DNA of 64,000 nt, from the NCBI GenBank assembly GCA_963748005.1, contig CAVVHH010000003.1, forward strand, positions 310,001 to 374,000. The letters are read 5' to 3'. Of this stretch, positions 25,887-32,488 are shown in pieces. Under the pieces are notes generated by a model. The model saw nothing but the letters and a program-made list of their open reading frames with translations. It did no database searches and had not been told where the DNA came from. A program made the translations under genes and the position numbers. The DNA is from CAILZL01 sp963748005. Lineage in GTDB: Bacteria; Pseudomonadota; Gammaproteobacteria; Steroidobacterales; Steroidobacteraceae. Position 1 is the first letter of the stretch; every line of letters starts with the position of its first letter.

Positions 25887-26561
25887 TTAATTGTTGCGGT
25901 TCGTATAACCGAGAATGTTCAACAAGCTGACGAACAAGTTGTAAATCGACACGTACAGCGACACGGTGGCCGTGATGTAGTTGGTCTGTTCGCCGCGCAG
26001 AATGCTGCTGGTTTCAAACAGGATGAAGCCGCCCATGGCCAGCACAAACATGCCGGACACCGCCAGCGACAAGGCTTGCAGGTGGAAAATGGCGGCAATA
26101 ATGCCCAGCACAAACGCGCCGAGAATGCCGACCGTCAGGAAGCCGCCCATGAAGCTGAAATCGCGACCGCTCTTGATGGCGTAGGCTGACAACCCAAGGA
26201 ACGTCACCGCCGTGGTGCCCAAGGCCGTCAGCACCACCTGTTCGCCATTAGGCAGAAACTTGAGATACATGTTGACGATCGGGCCGAGCGTGTAGCCCAT
26301 GAAGCCCGTGAGTGCGAACACCGCCAGAATGCCCCAGGCGCTGTTCTGCAATTTGTGCGTGGCGAACAGCAGGCCGAAGTAGCCGACCATGGTGATCAGC
26401 ATGCCGGGATAGGGCAGGTCGAAGGACATGGCGACGCCCGCCACCAGCGCGCTGAACGCCAGCGTGGCGCTGAGCAGCAGGTAGGTGTTACGCAGTACCT
26501 TGTTGGTCGCGAGCGCGGACGTTTGAGTTACGTCGACAACACGTACATTAGGACCGGACAT
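25887..26561 (-). CDS. Bax inhibitor-1/YccA-family membrane protein
   Basis: A 224-residue inner-membrane protein with seven predicted helices. Family signatures are present: LRNTYLLLSATLAFSAL in the first helix, GFMGYTLGPIVNMYL, and the C-terminal ETSSILRGEQTNYITATVSLYVSIYNLF with the acidic pair typical of BI-1 proteins. E. coli relatives interact with FtsH (YccA) or are of unknown role (YbhL). ATG with GGAGG a few bases upstream on the minus strand. Monocistronic. Confidence 0.93.
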   Translation of the reverse strand: MSGPNVRVVDVTQTSALATNKVLRNTYLLLSATLAFSALVAGVAMSFDLPYPGMLITMVGYFGLLFATHKLQNSAWGILAVFALTGFMGYTLGPIVNMYLKFLPNGEQVVLTALGTTAVTFLGLSAYAIKSGRDFSFMGGFLTVGILGAFVLGIIAAIFHLQALSLAVSGMFVLAMGGFILFETSSILRGEQTNYITATVSLYVSIYNLFVSLLNILGYTNRNN

Positions 26562-26699
26562 TGCAAGCCTCCAGGAAATCGGACTGTGAACCGGAAACGA
26601 CCCGGACTATAGCAGGTGTCGTTCAGACTGGGTTGCTGAGGACAAAGTTCCGGTATGCAAGTCACTCAAATGACAGGAATTATCAAGACAGGCCGCCCG

Positions 26700-26727
26700 G
26701 TGACGCCGTGCAATATCCGTGTACAAT
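26700..26727 (+). promoter_or_regulatory. Possible promoter upstream of tRNA-Ser
   Basis: GTGACG (26700-26705), a 16-base spacer and TACAAT (26722-26727) match the sigma-70 consensus in 4 and 5 of 6 positions. If real, the transcript would read through the palindromic element at 26793-26918 into tRNA-Ser. Weak evidence from sequence alone. Confidence 0.3.
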
Positions 26728-26792
26728 GCGCGCCCGCTGCTATGGCTGACCTGCACTTGCCGATGTTGTGAGTTTTGGTGCTTGCAGCGTCA

Positions 26793-26918
26793 TGATTAGG
26801 TCCGGGTTTTCAGAAACGCCGTCCCCCTTCGGGGATTCCGCGGCATCGTGAATCCGTCCTTGGAGGCTCCGACGAAAACCTCCTGTTTTCGACGATCCTG
26901 AAAACCCGGACCTAATCA
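26793..26918. repeat. 126-bp palindromic element with 21-bp terminal inverted repeats
   Basis: Bases 26793-26813 (TGATTAGGTCCGGG and on) are the exact reverse complement of 26898-26918. Within lie smaller stems (CCCCC-TTC-GGGG near 26823-26835; CGAAAAC/GTTTTCG near 26874-26891). No coding frame. It resembles a non-autonomous MITE or REP-type element inserted between the BI-1 gene and tRNA-Ser. Confidence 0.7.
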
Positions 26919-26964
26919 AGCCACTGCCGACAATGTATGCCGGTGGGTGGGTCGGAATGAATAC

Positions 26965-27054
26965 GGAAGCGTGGCCGAGTGGTTTAAGGCACCAGTCTTG
27001 AAAACTGGCGAGGGTTTACGCCCTCCGTGAGTTCGAATCTCACCGCTTCCGCCA
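26965..27054 (+). tRNA. tRNA-Ser (anticodon UGA), CCA encoded
   Basis: A 90-base gene with acceptor stem GGAAGCG/CGCTTCC, D-arm GCCGAGTGGTTTAAGGC, anticodon arm CCAGT-CTTGAAA-ACTGG (anticodon TGA), a long class-II variable arm (GAGGGTTTACGCCCTC), T-arm GTGAGTTCGAATCTCAC, discriminator G and encoded CCA. The long variable arm confirms serine identity. Its last 19 bases are repeated at 27206-27224. Confidence 0.98.
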
Positions 27055-27093
27055 GATACAAAAACACCGGCCTTGCGCCGGTGTTTTTGTATC
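27055..27093. terminator. Terminator of tRNA-Ser
   Basis: A perfect 17-bp inverted repeat (27055-27071 with 27077-27093) around CTTGC. The GC-rich core ACCGGC/GCCGGTG is followed by TTTTT, with AAAAA on the other side. It begins at the first base after the CCA. Confidence 0.93.
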
Positions 27094-27205
27094 TGAGGTC
27101 AAGTGGCTGAGTGAGAACTCACCGAGTTCGACAAAATCGCTAGGAGCGATTTTGGACATGCATGGCATGGCCGCGTCAGCGGCGCGTACAGGGATGTGCA
27201 AGCGC

Positions 27206-27224
27206 AATCTCACCGCTTCCGCCA
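27206..27224 (+). repeat. Direct copy of the tRNA-Ser 3' end
   Basis: AATCTCACCGCTTCCGCCA is identical to the last 19 bases of tRNA-Ser (27036-27054), 170 bases downstream. Flanking bases are also similar (CCAGATAC versus CCAAATAC). The 113 bases between the terminator and this copy hold a CAAAATCGCT-AGG-AGCGATTTTG hairpin (27132-27154) and a GCCGC/GCGGC stem (27169-27182), and no gene. The arrangement looks like an integration footprint or a partial tRNA duplication. Confidence 0.75.
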
Positions 27225-27233
27225 AATACTAAA

Positions 27234-27310
27234 GTGTAGAAGTTCAGGCCCGATCTGACAGTTACTGGATTTGCAGTTGTGGCTGTCAGATCGGGTCTGA
27301 ACTTCTACAC
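27234..27310. repeat. 77-bp palindrome with 28-bp arms
   Basis: Bases 27234-27261 (GTGTAGAAGTTCAGGCCCG and on) pair with 27283-27310 with a single C/T difference, which would still form G-U in RNA. The 21-base centre is not paired. Together with 26793-26918 and the tRNA-end copy it fills the 767-bp gap between the BI-1 gene and the DUF4038 gene. It could be a MITE remnant, and lies just past the 3' end of the DUF4038 gene. Confidence 0.7.
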
Positions 27311-27328
27311 ATTGCTCGCTATTGAAAC

Positions 27329-29080
27329 TCAATTTTGAGTCCGGACTGCAGACTTTTCTTGCAGTAGCAAGTGCAGCACCCAGTCATTATCGTCATAACG
27401 ACGACTCTTCCAGACACTGCCGCCCGCCAATTTGCCTATTCTTCTGCTCCTGCCAGTCTCTGGATCGAAACGAACGGCATCAAAGGTTCGCCCTGGCTGG
27501 TTCGATAGATCAACCTCGATTTCACCACCTGTGGGCGCATAAATGACGTATTCCTTGCCATCCGCTGCGAGACAGAGATTAGGCGCGTTTGTGCAGTGAG
27601 ATGATGGTTGCAGATCGGCAGAATCAATTCTGGACACAAAGCCAGCCAGGTATTTTATCTGTGTGCCCAGCCCCATGTCTTGCAAACGAAAATACAGTGG
27701 TCCATCGCTCTTCCACAAATAGTCATCGCTTCCATGCCAGGTACCGGCGAATCCAGCGGCATACGCGGCACCACCTGCCATGAATACTCGCCAGGCGGCG
27801 CGCCGGGCTGTGTCACTGCTCACTGTTTGTTGGTTGTAGTTCGAATGTGCCGGGAGCCATTCGTAGCCATTCTCCGTATTGATTACAGGCTTGTTGTAGA
27901 TGCGGTCCGTCTTGATTGCGGCTTCGATGCCTGCGGCGTCTCCTTCCAGATACTTTCCCGCCCATCGCGCGCGCCCCCAGTTCTGGTGCGAGATCACATC
28001 GATCTCTGGTGACATGCCAAATCGGCTGCCAACTCCGCCGTCATGGTCGAATGTGAAATTGTGGGTGGTGACCGGATGGTGATGCTGATCAAGTCTGTGA
28101 AAGAGAATGCCCATCCGCTTCACCCAGTCATCGTCCTCTACGCCATCATATTCATACTTGCCACGAGGATAGGTTTCGTACTCGTTGGTTACTGTCCATA
28201 GAAAGACATGTGTCAACGCTGAAAGTCGTGCAATCACCTGTTCAGCCCATAACGATTCCCGCGCCGGCGTCCAGATGTCGGGATCAATGAAAGGCATCGA
28301 GTAATAGTTGAAAACCAGGATTTCCGCATACAGGTCGCGCTGTTTCAGTTCGGCAAGCGATTGTTCAAGTCTGTGAAAATATTCTGGATTGATGCGATCA
28401 AAATCAGGTGCGTCCGGTGTGCCTCCCCATGGCCAGGTCTGCGATGTTGGCAGCGTTTTGTGGGGCTGATAGGGAAAACCGGCAGCGAAGAAACGAATAA
28501 AATTGAATCGCTGCGTGTGGCGCTTGTTGAGATAGGCCAGCATTTGCTTGTTGCTGATGCCACTGATCATGCCGTAAGAAGTATCGCCCAACCCATAGAA
28601 TCGAGTGCCATCGCTGAACGCCAGGCTGTACTTCGAGGTTTGGTCAGGATGAATGAATCCTCGGTTTGATGACTGAATGCAGTCGAATTCTCCTGTCAGG
28701 CCATTCAGGCCGGAATCGTTCGGATTGGAGGCTATAACGTGGTAGGTCCAGCGTCCCGTCACATCGGGTGCAATGCGCGCTCGCCATATGTTCGTACCAT
28801 CATAAAAAGCAGTTGCCATTGATTCGTGTCCGTCGGGAGCCCGGAACGCAACCTGCACGCTGACTTCTATGAATGGATTGGTATAGGTCGCGGTGCTGCG
28901 AAGCACTACTTCGAATACTTCGTAGCGAGGTACAGGCAATCCTGTACCAACTGCAATCGGTCTGGAACCAAACGATAAACTGGCAGGTAACGTACTACAG
29001 CCTTGCACCCACCCCAGAATCAGCATAGCCAGGCTGGCTCGCCGCAAGATTGAAACTATGCTTGTCCATGCCCAAGTCAC
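27329..29080 (-). CDS. DUF4038 glycoside hydrolase-like lipoprotein
   Basis: A probable outer-membrane or periplasmic lipoprotein (hydrophobic N-terminus, lipobox WVQGC with Cys28) acting on polysaccharide. Residues 52-130 form a DUF5060-like beta domain. Residues 145-470 form a DUF4038 TIM-barrel with two well-placed glutamates, TVTNEYE (Glu300) and INTENGYE (Glu403), as expected for the acid/base and nucleophile of clan GH-A. The last 90 residues resemble the collagen-binding-like domain that closes such proteins. The gene looks lower in GC than its neighbours and stands alone without a utilisation locus, suggesting transfer. Substrate unknown. Confidence 0.82.
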   Translation of the reverse strand: MTWAWTSIVSILRRASLAMLILGWVQGCSTLPASLSFGSRPIAVGTGLPVPRYEVFEVVLRSTATYTNPFIEVSVQVAFRAPDGHESMATAFYDGTNIWRARIAPDVTGRWTYHVIASNPNDSGLNGLTGEFDCIQSSNRGFIHPDQTSKYSLAFSDGTRFYGLGDTSYGMISGISNKQMLAYLNKRHTQRFNFIRFFAAGFPYQPHKTLPTSQTWPWGGTPDAPDFDRINPEYFHRLEQSLAELKQRDLYAEILVFNYYSMPFIDPDIWTPARESLWAEQVIARLSALTHVFLWTVTNEYETYPRGKYEYDGVEDDDWVKRMGILFHRLDQHHHPVTTHNFTFDHDGGVGSRFGMSPEIDVISHQNWGRARWAGKYLEGDAAGIEAAIKTDRIYNKPVINTENGYEWLPAHSNYNQQTVSSDTARRAAWRVFMAGGAAYAAGFAGTWHGSDDYLWKSDGPLYFRLQDMGLGTQIKYLAGFVSRIDSADLQPSSHCTNAPNLCLAADGKEYVIYAPTGGEIEVDLSNQPGRTFDAVRFDPETGRSRRIGKLAGGSVWKSRRYDDNDWVLHLLLQEKSAVRTQN

Positions 29081-29110
29081 GATAAAACGACCACTGCTCG
29101 TCTGAACGAA

Positions 29111-29902
29111 TTACTTGCTGTTGAAGTCCGCCACCAACAAATCCCGCACTTCCAACAACCGCTGTTCCGCCTTCGACTTCAGATCCTCAACCTTTGTACT
29201 CGGCATGGAAACCGACAACGCCAGTCGATTACCCAATGTATCTCTGAATCCCACACCGACTGCACACACGCCGAGCGTGTATTCCTCTCTGTCTTGAGCC
29301 ACTCCGCTGCGCCGTACCTCTTGCAACTCGGGTAATAGAGTATCCAGTGTGGTGCGGGTATGTTCGGTACGCGCGGCATAGCTGCGGCCGATCTTCTGTT
29401 CGACTTCTGTATCGGTGAGCAGCGCCAGCATGGCTTTGCCGCTGGCCGTGCAATGCAAGGGAAATTTTTCGGCGGTGGCCGAAGTGGCATGCGATTTATG
29501 CGAGCCGGTGGCCTGCTCAAGGAAGATGCCCTGGTCGCGGCCCATCACCGATAGATCAACTGACTCACCCAGTTCGCGCGCGATGTCGATCATGTGCGGC
29601 TTGGCGATGACGCTGACCGGGTTGTGCACCGCTGCTGAGAGTCGCAACAGGGCTGGCCCGAGTTTGACGCGACCGGTAGGCGAGGCCGCAATCAGCAGGT
29701 TCTCGGTCTCGAGTGCGCCGACGATGCGCTGGATAGTTGAGCGTGGCAGTTTCAGGCGCTTGGCAATATCACCCAGGCTCAGGCCCTCGGGTTCATGCTC
29801 CAGGGCGCGCAGTACGGAGGCCGCCCGGGCGATGACCTGGATCTTGGCTTTCCTGCTGTTGGCATCGGCGGAGGAAGAGTTTGCCGGGGCGTCAGTGCTC
29901 AT
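29111..29902 (-). CDS. IclR-family transcriptional regulator
   Basis: A 263-residue DNA-binding protein: after a Ser/Ala-rich tail, residues 20-80 form the winged helix-turn-helix (RAASVLRALEHEPEGLSLGDIAKRL, RSTIQRIVGAL), and residues 95-255 form the effector domain with the family motif LHCTASGKAMLA and VGVGFRD. IclR proteins usually regulate catabolic genes, often a neighbour. The gene directly downstream on the same strand is the DUF4038 hydrolase, 30 bases away, which makes it a plausible operon partner or target (inference). Confidence 0.93.
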   Translation of the reverse strand: MSTDAPANSSSADANSRKAKIQVIARAASVLRALEHEPEGLSLGDIAKRLKLPRSTIQRIVGALETENLLIAASPTGRVKLGPALLRLSAAVHNPVSVIAKPHMIDIARELGESVDLSVMGRDQGIFLEQATGSHKSHATSATAEKFPLHCTASGKAMLALLTDTEVEQKIGRSYAARTEHTRTTLDTLLPELQEVRRSGVAQDREEYTLGVCAVGVGFRDTLGNRLALSVSMPSTKVEDLKSKAEQRLLEVRDLLVADFNSK

Positions 29903-30035
29903 GGTTGAAGTCTCATGCTGGCTGGACGGAGCGACTGCCGATGATGCAAGGGCTGCGCTGCAACGGTTTCATGAATCGTATCTTGGTACACCCATGTCAA
30001 TTTGCATAGCGTGGTTTCCCGCTTGTGGCTAGAGA

Positions 30036-30051
30036 CTGTTTTTATATACAG
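30036..30051 (+). promoter_or_regulatory. LexA (SOS) box upstream of imuA
   Basis: CTGTTTTTATATACAG, embedded in ACTG...CAGTA, has the CTG-N10-CAG form of the gammaproteobacterial LexA operator. It overlaps a possible -10 (TACAGT, 30047-30052) that lies 17 bases after TTGTGG. The box is 88 bases before the chosen imuA start, so LexA would block this promoter. No other such box was noticed in the window. Confidence 0.85.
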
Positions 30052-30123
30052 TACACTCCTGATTGAATCATCTAAGCCTGCGGGTTGGTCATGGTCCATG
30101 GCTGCCCGCATCGTGGCGGTTCC

Positions 30124-30762
30124 ATGCGTGAAATTGCTCTTGAGCAGATACCCAATCTCTGGCGGGCGGATGCCCTGACCGCGGCTGTGCCGCAGCTCGT
30201 GTCCAGTGGTTTTACTGAACTGGACCGGGTACTGGGTGGTGGCTGGCCCGTGCCGGGCTTGTTGGAGGTGTTATGCGACCAGCCAGGGGTGGGTGAGCTG
30301 CAGTTGCTCTTGCCGTTGATGCAGGCTTCAGCGACGACTCCTGTGGCAGACAAGCCGGTGCTGTGGATCAGTCCGCCGTATGAACTGCATGCCATTGCGC
30401 TGGCCCAGCAGGGACTTGATCCGGGGCAGCACTGGTGCCTGCAAAACCTGAATGCCGGAGATGCGCTCTGGGCGGCGGAACAATCATTACGCTCGGGCGC
30501 CTGCGCGATGTTGTTGTGCTGGCTGCAGGGTTTGAACCTGTCCAGTTTGCGGCGGCTGAAGCTGGCGGCTGTATCCGGCACCTGCGTGGCAGTGTTGTTC
30601 CGTGCAAGACGTGCAGCTGCGCAGCCGACGCCTGCCAATCTGCGTCTGTCTCTGGTTGCCACTGCTGCCGGTTTGCAGATTGAAGTGCTGAAAGTGCAGG
30701 GCAGGCGGCCGGGCAGGGTGTTGTTGAAGTTCATGCCGTCACAGGGACGGCATGGCAGGTAA
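30124..30762 (+). CDS. imuA: Translesion synthesis-associated protein ImuA
   Basis: RecA/SulA-like protein of the mutasome that works with ImuB and DnaE2 in damage-induced mutagenesis. The pattern NLWRADAL, SSGFTELDRVLGGGWPVPGLLEVL and LWISPPYELHAIAL matches ImuA; the Walker A of RecA is not preserved. The ATG at 30124 gives 213 residues; an ATG at 30091 and a TTG at 30085 in the same frame are possible but lack a family match. Its 3' end overlaps imuB by 11 bases. Controlled by the LexA box at 30036. Confidence 0.9.
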   Translation: MREIALEQIPNLWRADALTAAVPQLVSSGFTELDRVLGGGWPVPGLLEVLCDQPGVGELQLLLPLMQASATTPVADKPVLWISPPYELHAIALAQQGLDPGQHWCLQNLNAGDALWAAEQSLRSGACAMLLCWLQGLNLSSLRRLKLAAVSGTCVAVLFRARRAAAQPTPANLRLSLVATAAGLQIEVLKVQGRRPGRVLLKFMPSQGRHGR

Positions 30763-32362
30763 TGTCATGGCCGCGGCCGCACGCATGATGCCCCTGCCAC
30801 TACCTGCGCCGGTGGTACCACCGGCCAGTGGTGATGAAGCGCCAGCGCGCAAAGTTCGCAAACAGGCATGGCTGGCGTTGCATTTTGCGGACTGGCCGCT
30901 GCATGCAGTCTTGCACCTGTGCAAGACCGAGCAACGTACACAACTGACTACGCAGCCGCTGGTAGTGCTGGATCAGGATCGCCAACGGCACGTGCTGGTC
31001 GCCAATGCCATTGCACAACGTCATGGCATTCGAGCCGGTCACACACTCAATGCTGCGATGGCGCTGTGTGCCGATCTCAAATCTTTGCCCAGAGATATGC
31101 GTTCCGAAACCAGCTTGCTGACAGCGCTGGCTGCATGGGCGCAACGCTACACGCCGGTGGTCAGCATTGAAGCGCCCAATGAACTGCTGCTGGAGGTGCG
31201 CGGCAGTCTGCGTCTGTTTGGTGGCGTACAGCAATTCATCGCCAGGGTGCGGCAGGAGTTGCAAAACCTGCAGCTTAATGCCGTCATGGCACTCAGCCCG
31301 ACAGCGCGTGCTTCACTGTGTCTGGCGCGTTGTGCGCATGCAGCCAGTGCAATAGTCGTGACGCCGAAAAGGCTCAGGACGATATTGGCATCATTACCTG
31401 TGGCATGCCTGCACTGGCCGGCTGACATTCAATTGCGCTTGCGGCGTTGTGGTGTCACGCAGATAGGCGAGATCTGGCGGCTGCCACGCGCGGATCTGGC
31501 GCGACGTATCGGCAAGCGACATCTGCGTGAGCTGGATGCACTGCTGGGCAAGCAGGTTGAAGTGAGGGCACCCTTCAGAGAGATTCTGCCGTACACCGAA
31601 CGCTTGCTGCTGGACTTTGAAATCACCAGCACCACCCTGCTGGAGCCGCTGTTGCTGTGCGCACTTGAACGCTTGCAAGTGCATTTACGCGAACGCGACC
31701 TGGCGCTGGCTCGACTGTACATTGAACTGCTGCATCGATCAGTTGAAGACAAGCAGCCCGCGACGCGGTTAAGCCTGGGTCTGGCAACACCCAGTGGTGA
31801 GATGCAACGCATGGCGGTCGTATTGCGCGAGCAGCTGGCGAGATTGCAACTGACTGCACCGGTGCAGGAAATAAAATTGCATGTGCCGAAATTGCTGGCT
31901 GCACACGGTGTGTCACAGGATTTGCTGGCAGGTGTCACGCAGCACAGACCAGCACAGTCGCAAACCGAATTGCTGGCGCGTTTGCTGGAACGTTTGCAGG
32001 CGCGTCTTGGTATGTGTGCTGTGCGTTGCCTGCAGCTGCACGCCGATTATCGACCGGAGTACGCACAAACATTCAAACCAGCCGGCATGGAAGCAACGCT
32101 GGTCAGGCGTGCGTTACCCGCAGGTTTGTCGAGCAGGCCGTTATGGTTGTTGTCCGTACCATTGATGCTGGGTTCGGGGTCAAGGCCGCCTGCACAGTGG
32201 CAGATCATGCAAGGACCGGAGCGCATCGAAGCCGGTTGGTGGGACGCAGCGTCCATCCGGCGTGATTACTACATCGCCAGACATCGCGATCACTCATGTG
32301 GTTGGGTATTCAAGGAGTTATGCAAACCCTTCGATTGGTATTTGCATGGCTGGTTCGCATGA
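30752..32362 (+). CDS. imuB: Inactive Y-family polymerase homologue ImuB
   Basis: Scaffold subunit of the ImuA-ImuB-DnaE2 mutasome: it has a Y-family fold but in this family lacks the catalytic acidic residues, and links DnaE2 to the beta clamp. The 536-residue protein begins its polymerase-like part at WLALHFADWPL (about 40) where active Y-polymerases have a metal-binding DxD/S motif. It continues with SIEAPNELLLEVRGSLRLFGG and a helix-hairpin-helix region (RRCGVTQIGEIWRLP). The C-terminal PRDYYIAR-like motif (RRDYYIARHRD) is typical of ImuB. A second ATG at 30767 is possible. Confidence 0.92.
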   Translation: MAGNVMAAAARMMPLPLPAPVVPPASGDEAPARKVRKQAWLALHFADWPLHAVLHLCKTEQRTQLTTQPLVVLDQDRQRHVLVANAIAQRHGIRAGHTLNAAMALCADLKSLPRDMRSETSLLTALAAWAQRYTPVVSIEAPNELLLEVRGSLRLFGGVQQFIARVRQELQNLQLNAVMALSPTARASLCLARCAHAASAIVVTPKRLRTILASLPVACLHWPADIQLRLRRCGVTQIGEIWRLPRADLARRIGKRHLRELDALLGKQVEVRAPFREILPYTERLLLDFEITSTTLLEPLLLCALERLQVHLRERDLALARLYIELLHRSVEDKQPATRLSLGLATPSGEMQRMAVVLREQLARLQLTAPVQEIKLHVPKLLAAHGVSQDLLAGVTQHRPAQSQTELLARLLERLQARLGMCAVRCLQLHADYRPEYAQTFKPAGMEATLVRRALPAGLSSRPLWLLSVPLMLGSGSRPPAQWQIMQGPERIEAGWWDAASIRRDYYIARHRDHSCGWVFKELCKPFDWYLHGWFA

Positions 32363-32382
32363 ACTGGTTGTGGCGCGTTACA

Positions 32383-32487
32383 CCCTCTCCCTTGGGGACA
32401 AATTCGTATGGAACGAATTTGGTCGAGCGGAGCTCGCCCGAAGGGTGCCGGACAGGAGAGTCCGGCAACAAAGGGCTGGGGTGAGGG
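32383..32487 (+). repeat. Multi-hairpin repeat between imuB and dnaE2 that supplies the dnaE2 ribosome site
   Basis: It begins CCCTCTCCCTTGGGG and ends GGCTGGGGTGAGGG, the ends also seen at 25759-25791. Inside are three stems: CAAATTCGT/ACGAATTTG (32399-32421), GAGC/GCTC (32424-32434) and GCCGGAC/GTCCGGC (32447-32466). It ends one base before the dnaE2 ATG, so the purine-rich end GGGGTGAGGG is the only available Shine-Dalgarno-like sequence. Confidence 0.75.
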
Positions 32488-32488
32488 C

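Noticed and set aside
26793..27310. CRISPR-like cluster of repeats
   Set aside because: The repeats are single palindromes of different sequence without regular spacers, and no cas gene is present.
26562..29080. Possible prophage or integrative island at tRNA-Ser
   Set aside because: No integrase, excisionase or phage gene is seen and the direct repeat spans only 170 bases; kept only as a possible footprint.
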